A stretch of 64,000 nt of DNA from Riptortus pedestris (taxonomy: Eukaryota > Arthropoda > Insecta > Hemiptera > Alydidae), in the NCBI GenBank assembly GCA_019009955.1, contig CM032228.1, forward strand, positions 131,013,001 through 131,077,000, in the 5' to 3' direction. Shown here piece after piece: positions 12,438-24,765 of this stretch; positions within the stretch are counted from its first letter, which is position 1; each line of letters opens with the position of its first letter. The translations under genes and the position numbers were made by a program. Below the pieces are notes generated by a model. The model was not told where the DNA came from. It was given only the letters and a program-made list of their open reading frames with translations, and did no database searches.

Positions 12438-12769
12438 TTAAAAGTTAGTTGTTCCTTTTTGACAAGGAATCTTCAGCTGTGATGTGGATGCAAGTAGATC
12501 CCACTTATAGGTTTCCTACCAATAATGTCTGCCTAGTATCATCCATCGTCCCGTCTGATTGACAGCGTAAAAACTGTAAATAAAGATATAAAATGGCGTA
12601 AAACTTAGTTAGTGCTGGAATGGCATGATGTTGATGCCATCATTAATACGAATTTCTATTCCATAAAAAACCTTTGTAAACTTAAAATTCAAGTAAGAGA
12701 TAATTAGACGATTGCTGAAAACACAAACTACACTGAAAATACAACCCATTTAATATAGCAATTATATAA

Positions 12770-12910
12770 ACAATCCTAGTAAAACATTTGCAAGAATTTG
12801 AATAATTAACAGGATTGGTTATATAACATTTATCAATCAAGCTCAACTTAACTGAGATATTTCGATTTCTTTATTTTAACCTACTCTAAACCCACACGCT
12901 CAATAAGTAG
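12770..12910 (+). mobile_element. Family H, strongly diverged fragment
   Basis: GGATTGGTTATATAACATTT, ACTGAGATATTTCGATTTC and CTACTCTAAACCCACACG follow the order of the family H body (AAGATTGGTTCTATACAATT, ACGGAGATATTTCGAATTTT, CTCTAAACCCCCC). Both ends are missing. An old copy. Confidence 0.5.
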
Positions 12911-14994
12911 AGTCGGAGATTGTTTGTGTTTAGGGAAACTATTAATTATCTTTTTATAGAAATCTATTGAAAAGGATATACTGGAGACGATGGAGATGGA
13001 AGCTAATCTGGGAGTGGAAGAAGAATGAAAGAAAATTGTATCGTTGGCAACAAAAATGAACAGGACTTCCACATTTAGATAAATAGGTTTTGATATATGT
13101 GAGCTACCTGTACAAACATATAGTAAAGGTTTAGCGAGCCCACTCTACACTAATCTAGGCTATAGAGTAAACTCTCGCTAGAGGCGTTTTAGTGATTTTC
13201 AGGGCAAAGCTCTAATATCTGTAAGAGTGAGCATTTCCTTACCTACCATTACTCTTAAACTAATAGGACTCATCCCACTAACTTATGATTCTAGTAGTAT
13301 ATCTTACGTTCCGCACCTTCTTCTAAATGTTTAGTGCTAGTAAAAATGTTACATTTCAAAAAAAAATGTTAAGATTAAAAAATCACCTGTTTCAAGAAGT
13401 ATAATTCCGTCACAAACCAATTTCATCTTTAAATGCTCTAGAAATAATATTTGTTTTTTTCTTACCAATAACGTCCATCAATATTTATATATAGATGACA
13501 TTTTGTTAACTCAATTATTACTCAATTAATCTGGGTTGGTGGTTATGGAAACGAAATTCCATTCACTTAATTATGAATAGTTCCAGAATTCACCTGCTAT
13601 GAAATATTTTGAATTAGTATTGTTGGACCTTCCCAGTAATTGTACTGAGAGTTTTAAGATTATAGCAGTAGTCCATGTACTGTAGGCTCCTAGTAGTTAG
13701 TTAAAAATGGAAAGAAACTAAATTCAGCGAAATTGGTTACTTCATAAACGTATGCGCTGATTTATAGATGAGTACTAATTACATGTTAAATTACTTTCTT
13801 ATTTACGAGTTGTTTCTACGGCTACTAGTTTTTGTATTCCTGTAGGCCGTTGTTGTAGTGAATTTAGATCTATGTGCTTTGACAGGCTGCTTACCGCCCA
13901 GAATCGGTTGCCGTAGATAAAAATAAATCTTATTTTTACACAAATTTTAAATTCTCAACTCCTTAAATCGGGTTACATTCGGTTTTAGTAGACTTCCTCT
14001 GAAAAAAAGTATTTAAAAATAATGAATAAGAAAGGTTGATATATTAACAATAAGAGAGTTGTGAATTGTATTGAACTGGTTAAGAGAGTGAATGAAAGGA
14101 GGAGAAAGTAAGTTGGAAAGACAAGGGCCGATGAGAGGGAGGCAGTGTTCAAACTGATAGCTGATACCACTTACCAAACTGATAGCACTGCTATATCGAT
14201 TTTTCTTATACTTTAGCCCAGCCTAAGGTTTGCCTAGAGGTTCTTCTTGCCTCTCAATCAGGCTATTAACACAATTTCCCGATTACCATAATATCCAATG
14301 GCTTAGAAGCTTGCGCCCATTACTTTGAGCACATTTCAGCAAGGCGAGGGACAACGAGATTCTTTCTTTTGCTTCATCTTTAACGGAAGTGGTGGGGTCA
14401 TTCTAATATCACGTTAAAAGGAGTTGCACTTTTGCCATAAATATTTTCATTATTAACCAGTTTCAATATATCACAGATAGACGGAAATATTATGCCATGA
14501 AAAATTGTTGAACACCAGTGAGTAATAAATGATTCAGCTTTACTCTTCCAAGTTTCCATTATAACGGACAAGTCTTCTTCAAATTCGTAATTGTAGGAAA
14601 AAATGCCTGGAAGCATTTGCTAAATAGAAATCCCCTGTGATTTATTGTGTTTAATACTGCTTTAGACAATGTCAAAATATACTGCTTTAAACAATTCGAT
14701 ATGTAATTATTATTGTTGTGAATGTATCTCATTCAAGTAATAATAGAAAGGAAAAAGATACAATATTAAAAGAAACAACATAACAATTAAAGTACCTAAA
14801 CCTAAAAAATTGCTTTCAATGACTGGGCAATACTCTCTTCTCACATCATCCTTTACTCGCATCCTTCTATTAACATTTCCATTTAAGCCTTTACCCCAAT
14901 ATATTTAAAACAAAATTTTCATCCCTGTATCCACTCACTTGGAAGAAACTAGTTCCTCGACTGACTTGGAATCCAGATCAAACAAAAAAAAAAG
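12911..14994. other. Unassigned DNA
   Basis: No recognisable gene. The minus-strand frame 14398-14616 (72 codons; contains MLPGIFSYNYEFEEDL and FHGIIFPSICDILKLVNN) has a normal-looking amino-acid mix, but I do not recognise a family. It could be an old transposon fragment or chance. Confidence 0.4.
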
Positions 14995-15658
14995 TCCGTC
15001 ACGCAGGGGCTGCGTAAACTAAGCAGATTTCCCATGTGAAGTTTTACAATAGAGAAATCTGCATACTGGTAACACAACAACACCCTGATTAAATACAAAC
15101 GGTAATGAAAAATCTTTCAGTTAATTAAAATAAATTCCCACTGAAACGGCTGCTGAATTGTAAGAATAATTTATATTTTAATAACTCAAATTTTAGTAGT
15201 CCAAGAACTAAGGAAGGGGGGGGGCGGATGAACAGAACGTATTTGCATAAATCTCACAAAGTAAGGAAGGTAAGGCAAGGTTAGAAACGACAGGTAGGGT
15301 TAGAAGAAGCCTCCCACCTGAGCCGACGGATATGGCCGACCTAATCCGAACCATACCCGACCACAGACTTCATAAAAATGCAAATATCTCGGTTAATATT
15401 CAAGATAGAGAATAAATGTATATAACAATATTTATAGTAAATTTAATTTGCTATAAGATTGGTTCTATACAATTTTTCGATCCGATGCATAATAACGGAG
15501 AAATTTCGATTTTTCGAAAATCCCCCTTCTAAACCCCCCCCCTCCCACTGATCCGATTTCAGCCGTTAACGAACTTGATCTTCCTTTTTACATAAAACGC
15601 TTAAATACCGAGTTTGGTGACGATTAAACAAAAATTGCGACCGCTAGAGTGTTAACAG

Positions 15659-15727
<69 letters not shown>

Positions 15728-15852
15728 GTTTTGAACGGACCTCATTTTCGTCATCTCCTGGGTAGGATCGATGGACATTTGAAGAAATTTTTCGAAAATC
15801 GCGTCATGAGTACGACCTCAATAGCTGATTTCCCTTAAGGGAAATCTGCTAA
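14995..15852 (+). mobile_element. Family H copy B, complete, long subtype
   Basis: It starts in an A-run with GTCCGTCACGCAGGGGCTGC and ends with the palindrome, TCTGCTAA and an A-run. It carries an extra 5' module (about 15070-15300: TAACACAACAACACCCTGAT, CTCAAATTTTAGTAGTCC, a G-run at 15216) that is also seen in copies E and I but not in A or C. It has a long (TA)n at 15662-15720. No open frame of note. Confidence 0.9.
15662..15720. repeat. (TA)n microsatellite of copy B
   Basis: An uninterrupted TA array at the conserved internal position of family H, between GAGTGTTAACAGACAAA and TTTTGAACGGACC. Confidence 0.95.
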
Positions 15853-16700
15853 AAAGAAAAAACAGAGATGATCATAACAGATGATACGGAGTATGCTCGT
15901 TTCTAAATTGAATATTTAGTCTTGTTTCATACAACAATTATTATTCTTCTTGGCCTATTTCATTACCTGATTTATGCGCATATTTTCGTTTCTAGTTTAC
16001 AGTAAACTCTTACTTTTAGTAATCTCAATTAAAGAGTACGTTGTTTTATGTTTTATTTCAAGCCTTATACCGTTCATGGTACTCGACAGACCTTCACTAT
16101 GTGAAGGCAATTTTTTGTCCGGCGTTATTTATAAACTTTAAATTTATTTAGTTAGGTGTGTCGCAATTTAAATTTGTATTCGAGCTAAATCGTATTCGAC
16201 ATTTTAAACTTTTATGTAAAACTAAATATCGAGGTCGTTAATCGCCAAAGTTGGATTGTAGCTTTATTGAAGGAGTAATATGCATAATGGCGAATACATT
16301 CCATACTATTACTCTCATCGAATAATTTATTATATTGGTGATCTTGTTGCAAACGTAATATTATACAATTGTTGTTCTGTACGTTTTCCTCGATCTAAAT
16401 TATTAATGAAGTTATTTGTATTTTTTTTGGTTATCATCCTTCAATGAACTCTCAAACATATTTATGCGATTTTTAAATTCAGCTAAAGTATTAATGAACC
16501 TGCTTAGTTTGAGGAGCCCCTGTGTGAAGGACTATTTCTCCTGTCATAATATCAGATAGCCTACGGCTTCCATTCCCCCACCCCTATTGTAGACAATAGG
16601 CTAAACTGAAGGTGAGGTTGGCAATCCAGTGGTTAGCTGAACATGCCTGATGATTCTCTCATTTTCTCAAAACTCGAATTACATCCTGCATATACCAACT
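15853..16700. other. Unassigned AT-rich DNA
   Basis: No gene or repeat recognised. A patch at about 16500-16630 is less AT-rich, with no usable frame. Confidence 0.5.
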
Positions 16701-16950
16701 TATTTCTTAAATAAATATTTATTTATTTATTCTGTAGGGCTCCGCAAAAATGGCGACTTGGCTCTTTTTAAACATTGGGAAAAACAAAACAACAAAAAAC
16801 AAGTAAACAAAATAACAAAAAATGTAACACAAAATAATATAAAGAACAAAACTAAGGAAACGGAACACAAAAGAAACAAGAAACACGAACACAACACAGA
16901 ACTAAAAACAGGTGGTAAATAAATAAGTGAAAAGTAAACTTGCTAACTTT
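16700..16950 (-). mobile_element. Possible LINE 3' tail
   Basis: TATTTATTCTGTAGGGCTCC then GCAAAAATGGCGACTTGGC resembles the tail at 60.43 kb (GAGCTCCGCAACTAGGCGAT), followed in both places by A-rich DNA with AAAACTAAGGAA. Read on the minus strand this would be the end of a LINE 3' UTR. The plus-strand frame 16650-16922 only translates the A-rich tract (K/N-rich) and is not called a gene. Confidence 0.4.
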
Positions 16951-19900
16951 GAAACAAAAACTATTCATAAAAACAGGCATCATTCAGATTTAAACACGTC
17001 ACACACACACATTAAAAAATTTATTAAATAAATAAAAACTAAAATGAATCATTTCGTACATCACAAACTCTTGCCATGGTTAGTATCAGTTGATGATGTA
17101 CGCATATCTTACTATTTACTTACTAGTTTAATAAAAAAACTAACAATGCATTTACATCTATTGCGAGGACCTCAAAAAACCTATACCTAACACTTTTAAG
17201 AAGAAACAACTGCACTTTTTAGAATCTCCTATTTAAGGTGGGATAGATTAACTGAATTTGATTTCATGCATAATGTGACAATCTATATTGGGTTATTGAG
17301 AGTAATAATTTGTCAAAATTTCTGTGTCTTATATTTTGTACTTTTCGAGATATTTTATACAAATCTTGGAATATAGTGAGAGATATTACTGACGTTTTTA
17401 CTTCTTTGTAAGAAGTTTAAAAATAAAACGTATTGTAATCAAGAAAAAGTTTCAGATTTCAACGGAATTATTCGAATTAACGCCCCTGAATACATTACAT
17501 CCTGAACAATTACGGCATGTGGTCTGTACTTAATTACCGTGTCTCTCCAAATCCAACTTTAATTCCAGTTTACATAGGCTTCAACAATAGAAAAAAAAAA
17601 TTGAACGTGAGATCAATTTGTGTCATTTCACCAAGTGAAAAATTTGCTTAGTTTACATAACACCTGCGCAACGTTCTTTAATTATTTTATAATGCATACA
17701 TTTGTTTGTCGATTGCAGAGAAGCTGTGCATATTTTCTCAAGACAGAAAAGAATAAGCTATTATATAATCACTGAATAAATGTGAATGGCATAATCTAAT
17801 AATGCACTTGTAACACTGAAAAGGCTTGCCGTTTGCAACGCTTTGGTGTGTTATGACAATTAACGAAATTACTAGATAACTGATTTACATTTCTCTAAAA
17901 GTTGGTGAAACATTCCATCTTGGGTGGTGTGCCTAGAGGTAAAGGTGGGTGATAGGTCGAAAATACTATGCAAAATAAATAGATTAATTTGGCTATACTA
18001 GCTTTTCCCAGTGAAATACTATATGTCCACTAAATTCGATCGGAAGCTGATTTAACCACATAAAACGTTGGGGAATGTGGCCCTATTACCTTATAAAATA
18101 AGGAACAATCCCGCATGTTCCCGTTTTTAGGTATTTTCATTATATAATGAATTTTTGCATTGAATCGATTTCAATTAGAGTGTTATTGTGTCACAAATGT
18201 ATGTAGAACATGAATACTACTGAAATTCGTAACGTACGTTTCTTGAATTTCATTTTTATTATTACTATTCTTATTAAATTGACACTGGGTTATATGTTTC
18301 CAAATTGATTGAGATAAAGATTTGTTTAATTCTTCAGATCACCCGTCTCTTTTCTTCAGAGTGTCTGCCTGAGTGCCCTTTATGGGACGAGATAGGTCCC
18401 TTCATTCATACTGTTAGTACATTTACAGCTATTAGTACATTTAGCAAGTACATTTAGTAAACGAAGAGAAATGAACGGCATAAATTTACCGCTACGATAT
18501 TCATGGCCCATTCGAGAATGGATGAGGATGCAAGTACTCTAGAAAGCATTAGGGAACCAAGATAACCAAACCATCTAACACTTTACAGATCTTAACAACC
18601 GACCACAATTCTCTTTTATTACGTATGTATGCCTCGGCTGGAGATTAAACGAAGAGCCCCGCGGCTGGAATTATTAAGGCCGTTGGGATGCCCTTTCCTA
18701 GTTCAAGATTACTTCTAAACAATAAGTTACTGAGTGTGTAAAGGAGTTGGAGGCTTGTGAGGCTATTTCGCTTCATTTCTTGGCAATTCCAAGCGAGGAT
18801 ATGTACTAAAGAAGGTGTTCCTAATCGGGAAAGGAACCTCATATATATTCACTCTTTAAGAAGAGAGCCTTAAATGGAAACCCCTATCTAAATTGAACAC
18901 TTACTTTTTGACAGTGATGTAGTTTTTCTTAATATTCATAAATTATTAATCCATAATAATAATAATGAGCATAGTTTCTAAAAGTTTGTCTAATGGCTTA
19001 AATACGTAAAAAAACTATCAGAAAATGAAATGTTCGTAATAGTTATCCAGGGCGATGCCGTTCACACTCGATCTTACAGACGCCACGTACTAAAAAACAG
19101 TATCGTTTCCGATAAGTGTAATATGTGCAATAAGGCACACCACTCGATTCAGCATATTGCTCCAGGTTATGAGACAAAATATACCAACAGGGGATAGCTG
19201 CTTACTGGTTAATGAGGTGTCATATCGTATTTTCCTCAAAAAAAAACGTTAGAAATATATAATATTAAAATGTATTGACGTGTTGACGGATCAAACTATT
19301 ACTCATAAGGCTGATAAACATGAGCTGAGTCTCAGATACGCTGTGCCAAATGATGTGAATACCCATAAACCTTTCGCAACAGAAAAAAAAGAACATACCA
19401 TACTTTAGCTGATCGAAGAGAATATGTTTACAAACTAGTTTCTGTTACTGTATCATAATATCGTTAAATGGCATAGTGCTCAGTACAGTATTCCCATCGA
19501 AATATAACATATTTATATATGTGTACGAACCAGTTTTATACGAAAATGTAAGAATCGCACCCCTAAAAGCCACCCCTTTCCCAAAAAAGTATATTATTGG
19601 ATAAATATGTATAGTGGCTAGTGACAACCGCCGTATTAAGTTTTCTACTAATCTGGAAAAATCTACGCCACATGATTTCCTTAAAATTTAATTAAAGGGA
19701 TATTGGACGACAACTACTTTGATTGATGTGAATGACATGAAAACTACTGCCATTGGAGACTTTCCAACAGAGACGTCTTTAACAATGAGAAGCTAGAGTT
19801 AACCACTCTGCTTTTAATATGACCATACGACATTACATATGTGAAATTGGAATACTGTGAGTCAGATCAGGTGGATATTCTTTCTTCACAATCACTAGCT

Positions 19901-20954
19901 CGTGAACTACCATTGGCTGATTGGGGAAATAAATTAACAACACTAAGGAAATATATCAGGAGAGTGCATCTCTGAATCTATATCAGTATTTATATATATA
20001 TATTTGTAACAAGTTGTTTTTGTTTAAAGAAAATAATTGCAGATGTTATCATTGTTCGACAATAATATTGCATTTCTTCTTGCACTCATGACCTGGATTG
20101 TGAGATGGAACACACCGATTTATGTATATATTTCTTTTTTATTTATTTATTGGGCTGGGTGATTTGCAACAGTGGCAATCTACTCCTGAGAAAATGTCAA
20201 TTTAATACTTTTGAACACCAATAACGATTATTACTAGATATTTTATATTATATACAATTATTCAACATGTATTAAATTAATAGATAAATCAAACTCTAAT
20301 AGGGAGCTCTGGAGTGTCCCTGTTTCATGACACTTTTCATACAAATATATAGTTATCATTGCTTTTTCCTCATAATATATAGTTACAACATTTTTCCTTG
20401 TCCTTTGTTTTGATTGCAATTTTGTTCTGGGTCTTTGTTGTATATGCAGTTGTTTATTTTTTTTTTGTTTGCCGGATTCCTGCCAAAGCTTATATACTTC
20501 AGTCTTAAATTATAACCATTAAATGTGATGAGAACTATATAACATATCACATGAAGGCCTAAATTACAATATAAAATATCTAGTATAATAGTTTCTCTGG
20601 TGTTAGACCTATATAAAATAACCTGATCCTGTGCAATCAAAGTAATATTTGTGTGTTAATGGTATATAAAGTTATTAATAAAATCTAAATAAGTTTTATC
20701 TCAGACCATGAATTTATACGTGAAATAATAAGTGTACGTGCACAGCCTCATACTCACTCGCACTTATACTTAAGTTGTTATATGAACGTATAAATAAAAA
20801 TAAAGTAGGTAAGAGAAAAGTATTAAATGATCACTATACTAAACGTAGATAAAGTTATAACAGGATAATTGCAAGTACTTTTTGAAAACAAACAATATTA
20901 AAGTGATTAGACGTTTTTATTTTATTTGAGACGGGAAAGATCTGGCAGGTACAG
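16951..20954. other. Four kilobases with no recognised feature
   Basis: No coding motif, no copy of the local repeat families except a possible LINE tail word at about 20140-20190 (GGGCTGGGTGATTTGCAACA). A short degenerate tandem (AGTACATTTA-like) lies at 18415-18460. A less AT-rich patch lies at 18600-18850 on the minus strand. This is one of the longer stretches that the local families do not explain. Confidence 0.45.
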
Positions 20955-21000
20955 AAACCTTTTAGCAGATTTCCCTCAAGGGAAATCTGCTAAAAGGTTT
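20955..21000. repeat. Extended terminal palindrome of copy C
   Basis: Arms 20955-20976 and 20979-21000 are perfectly complementary (22 bp) around a CA spacer. Other family H copies have only about 8-11 bp arms here. The outer part (AAACCTTTTAGCAG) mirrors the element end into its interior. Confidence 0.9.
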
Positions 21001-21085
21001 TGACGGCGGCTAAACGCGAGTTTTGAAAAATTTCCTCAAATGTCCATCGACCCTACCCAGGAGATGACGAAAATGAGGTCCGTTC

Positions 21086-21126
<41 letters not shown>

Positions 21127-21130
<4 letters not shown>

Positions 21131-22374
21131 TGACAAATAAGTCCTTTCGGTTTTTGTATTCATGTTTTGTTTAAAATATGTCACATTTATCTGATGCAAT
21201 TAATCCCAACAGAGGGTTGTTTATCCTATTTGTAATATGTAAACAGTTGTGTCTGTCGACACTTGTTAAGATTAGGTCAGTATTGCGTTTGTGATCCAGC
21301 TGAGAAGATGGACGGTAATTTATTGCATTATAGGCATATTTTGCTGTATTATTTCAAAAAAGGAAAGGGAGCTGCAGAGGCTCATAAAAAAAGATGCGGG
21401 GGATAAAGCCTTAACAGAGCGCACGTACCAAAATTGGTTTGCCAAGTTTAGGGCAGGGAATTTTGACATAAACGACGCACCAAGACCTGGTCGTACACAA
21501 GAAATTGAAAGCATTGATGTTAAGGCTATAATCGATCAAAATCCTTCCCAATCAGTGCGAGACATTGCTGAGGCCATATATCACATACAAGCGTAGAAAA
21601 TCATTTGCGGAAGCTCGGCTACGTTTCTAGGCTAGATGTTTGGGTCCCCCACTCTCTGACCGAAGCCAATTTGGCAAAACGAATTTCCATTTGCGATTCC
21701 CTGCGAAAACGATCCATTTCTTAAAAGACTTGTGACAGGGGATGAAAAGTGGATTGTCTACGATAATGTGGTGCGAAAAAAATCTTGGAGATCTAGCAAC
21801 GAACCACCTGGAACCACATCTAAAGCGGGATTGCACCCAAAGAAGATAATGCTTTCTGTATGGTGGGATTTCAAGGGTGTGATTTTTTATGACCTGCTGC
21901 CACAAGGTAAATAAATCGATTCCACTCTATACTGCTCACAATTAACAAAATTGAATGAATCAATTCGACGAAACGCCCAGAACTGGCAAATCGAAAGGGT
22001 GTCGTCTTCCATCATGATAATGCCAGGCCCCACACTTCGTTAGTCACCCGCAACAAATTGTTAGCCCTTGGATGGGATATTTTGCCCCACTCTCCCTATT
22101 CACCGGACCTTGCTCCTAGTGACTACCACTTATTCCGGTCTCTACAAAATTCCTTAGGTGGAAGACGGTTTGAAAACGAACAAGGTGTCAGGGAGCACCT
22201 TGATCATTTTTTCGCTAATAAACCACAGACATTCTACGAGCATGGGATTGTTCAGCTGATGGGGTAAAGTAATAGAAAATAATGGACATTACATTGTAGA
22301 TTAAAATAAAAATTATGTTCAAAATATACAATAGTTTTCTTTCAACTTAAAAAACCGAAAGGACTTATTTGCCA

Positions 22375-22378
<4 letters not shown>
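21127..22378 (+). mobile_element. mariner transposon, 1252 bp, inside (TA)n
   Basis: The terminal inverted repeats GGGTTGACAAATAAGTCCTT and, at the right, AAGGACTTATTTGCCAACCC match over about 29 bp with one mismatch. TA flanks both ends, as expected for the Tc1/mariner target duplication, although the host array is itself TA. The length matches the roughly 1.3 kb typical of mariners. It encodes one frameshifted transposase. It landed in the microsatellite of family H copy C and is therefore younger than that copy. Confidence 0.95.
21308..22267 (+). pseudogene. mariner transposase, frameshifted
   Basis: A DD34D transposase that would bind the TIRs and cut and paste the element in the nucleus. 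The ATG at 21308 opens MDGNLLHYRHILLYYF, and the frame then shifts near 21395-21405. The N-terminal helix-turn-helix region follows (RTYQNWFAKFRAG, about 21423-21460). Further breaks occur near 21595 (stop), about 21710 (frameshift) and at a stop at 21912, with a TGA at about 21957. The catalytic aspartates are still present: GDEKW (21741), HHDNARPH (22016) and SPDLAPSDYHLF (22121), the last two 34 residues apart. The conserved HPPYSPDLAPSD-type motif places it in mariner proper, possibly the irritans/mellifera group. Not functional as it stands. Confidence 0.93.
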
Positions 22379-22435
<57 letters not shown>

Positions 22436-22835
22436 TTGTCTGTTAACACTCTAGCGGTCGCAATTTTCGTTTATTTGTTACCAAAGTCAGTTTTTAATCG
22501 TTTTATATAAAAAGAAAGATCAAGTTCGTTAATGGCTGAAATCAGGCCAGTGGGAGGGGGGGTTTAGAGGAGGGATTTTTGAAAATTCGAAATATCTCCG
22601 TTATTATGCGTCGGATCGAAAAATTGTATAGAATCAATCTTATTGGAAATTAAATTTACTATAAACATTGTTCTATACGTTTATTCTCTATCATAAACCA
22701 AGGTATTTGCATTTTTATTAAATGTGGGCCGATAACGCACGAGTTTCCCGCCAAAAGCTAGTTGGGCCGTTTCCATAACTGCTCGGCTCTCTTATGGAGA
22801 TTTCTGTATTGTATAACTTCACGTGGAAAATCTGC

Positions 22836-23545
22836 TTAGTTTACGCAGCCCCTGCGTGACGGACTTTTTACGTCGACGATAGATCTATTGCTGTCTCCGA
22901 AGGGTTCGCGCAGACTCGTGGGTACTCCTAGGGTAATCTTTAAAGTTTCGATCGTACTTAATACAGCTCCAATTAAATGATAGGCCATCAGTGGTGCCTT
23001 GCACCATGCAGCGAGGAGTATCCTGACCTGAAATGTAGGTAGGTTAGCATGTATGGCCGAGCCACAACCAACGTCTGGAATTCCTAAGACCTTGACCATT
23101 TTTAGTTTGGCTTCTCCAGATTTTCCACATATGCCCTGCCGATTTTTCCTATTTCCCTGGTTAGGAGGCACGTCCAGCTCATTAATATTATAGTCATAGC
23201 TGGAAACGTCATGTGGTCTTACGTATGCGCTACATCCGCCTCTTTGTACCATCTCTGGTGACCACCTATGTATGCCGTTATGGTAAGGGAGCCGTATTAT
23301 ACAAACGTGCTTTCCGAACAGGGGCATCATGAAGCAGTACTGGGACATTTTAATGACGCCCGGGTTAGAGCTATACATGTTGTCAGTACTGGATGCAGTG
23401 GAACTGGTATAGTTGCAGAAAATTATATTGCTCGATTGTGCGGACAAGCAGTGGCATAGCGCGGAAGAAATGGCTAGGACAATTCCACTTGAGTGATGCA
23501 GCTTTAAAGAAAATGCACCCACGTCCACAATGACCTTTGAACTGA
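22836..23545 (-). CDS. Unidentified 230-codon open frame (ORFan candidate)
   Basis: This is the longest open frame in the window, minus strand, open from about 23545 and conventionally counted from a GTG at 23528. Its last dozen codons run into the 5' end of family H copy C. The sequence is visibly less AT-rich than its surroundings and has a normal amino-acid mix with several Cys/Trp residues (for example FGKHVCIIRLPYHNG, GGCSAYVRPHDVSSYDYN and RILLAAWCKAPLMAYHLIG). I recognise no domain. It has no ATG at the 5' end, so it would be an exon or a fragment. Alternatives are a captured host exon, a fragment of an unknown element, or chance in a GC-richer patch. Function unknown. Confidence 0.3.
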
Positions 23546-23999
23546 GGTTTTAGACCCGTTTGTTTCTCCTCAATCTGTCTATTACCAGAGCTGAACATCA
23601 CTTGCCCAGTTTGATTTACGAAAAAACGGTCACATAACAAAGTTTTAAGCTATAAGTAGATGTAAAATAAGCGTCAACTATTTGTAGTTTCAACACATGT
23701 GAAATTGTTTAGTGTACGTAGGCCTTGAATAGTGGGCTTTTCTTATTTCCGGAGAATTCGGCATTTCTCCATCTATCTGTGTTTGTAGTATAATTTCCCG
23801 CGATATTCCACCAATTTACGAATCAGTTTCTTCTGGTCAAATTCATTACGGTTTGTGGCAGCCCCTAAGGAACACGGCCGGAGGGAGCCAATTGGAAATA
23901 ACATCAGCAAAATAACATGGGTAATTATAGTACCCACACAGCTGGAGATACGCCCAACCTGATAGCAAGCATGAGTTCCCATCGAGGAAGCTTAAAAAA
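23546..23999. other. Unassigned DNA between copies C and D
   Basis: This continues the less AT-rich patch (CACGGCCGGAGGGAGCCAAT near 23871). No frame with a known motif. Together with the preceding open frame it forms a roughly 1.1 kb island bounded by two family H copies. Confidence 0.4.
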
Positions 24000-24424
24000 T
24001 TCGTCACGCAGGGGCTGCGTAAACTAAGCAGATTTCCCAAGTAAATTTATACAATAGAGAAATCTCCATACGAGTGCAGATCAGTTATGGAAACGGTCCA
24101 ACTAGCTTTCGGCGGAAACCATAGCTCGTCCGTCACCCTTAATAAAAATGCAAATATCTCGGTTAATATTCAAGATAGAGAATAAATGTATATAACAATA
24201 TTTATAGTAAATTTAATTTGCAAAACGATTGGTTTTATATAATTTTTCGATCCGACGTATACTAACGGAGATATTTCGAATTTTCGAAAATCCCCCCTCT
24301 AACCCCCCCCCTCCCACTGGTCCGATTTCAGCTGTTAACGAACTTGATCTTCCTATTTACATAAAACAATTAAATACCGAGTTTGGTAACGAACAACAAA
24401 AATTGCGACCGCTAGAGAGCTAAC

Positions 24425-24472
<48 letters not shown>

Positions 24473-24765
24473 GAACGGACCTCATTTTCGTCATCTCCTA
24501 CACAAACAAACAGACACCAAAGAAACAAAATGCAGTTATGGTGTCTATGACTTGTGAAACGAAAAGTTATCGTGAAATTTCGCGAAAAAAATCAATGTAC
24601 AGACAGAGGTTACAATTTTATATATATATATATATATATAATTTTGAACGGACCTCATTTTTGTCATCTCCTGGGTAGGATCGATGGCCATTCGAAGAAA
24701 TTTTTCGAAAATCGCGTCATGAGTACGACCTCAATAGCTGATTTCCCTTAAAGGAAATCTGCTAA
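24000..24765 (+). mobile_element. Family H copy D, chimeric
   Basis: A complete copy from A-run/TCGTCACGCAGGGGCTGCGT to the palindrome and TCTGCTAA. Its 3' block is partly duplicated: TTTTGAACGGACCTCATTTT..GTCATCTCCT occurs at 24470 and again at 24642. Between the two lies reverse-orientation Helitron-like 5' sequence and a second (TA)n. It therefore holds two TA arrays (24427-24467 and 24619-24640). Confidence 0.85.
24499..24617 (-). mobile_element. Helitron-like 5' fragment inside copy D
   Basis: Read on the minus strand it gives TGTAACCTCTGTCTGTACAT then TCGCGAAATTTCACGATAAC and ACAAACAGACACCAAAG complement. That is the start of the Helitron-like element found at 36492. Only the first 120 bp or so is present. 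Confidence 0.8.

Larger units (their letters stand above)
20962..22863 (-). mobile_element. Family H copy C, interrupted by a mariner
   Basis: In reverse orientation, the 3' palindrome and TTAGCAGATTTCCC lie at 20962 and the 5' end (GCAGCCCCTGCGTGACGGAC) at about 22844-22863, followed by a T-run. The (TA)n is split into 21090-21126 and 22379-22431 by a mariner. Without the insert the copy is about 0.65 kb, like copy A. Its 3' end differs from other copies: GTTTTGACGGCGGCTAAACG replaces the usual TATTGAGGTCGTACTCATGA, and the terminal palindrome is longer. Confidence 0.9.

Noticed and set aside
18645..18842. Minus-strand 65-codon frame with LAWNCQEMKRN
   Set aside because: Recalled LINE-like word only; no neighbouring LINE motifs and other frames equally open.
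22836..23528. Viral envelope or capsid gene for the orphan frame
   Set aside because: No viral motif is visible; naming a virus family would be guesswork.
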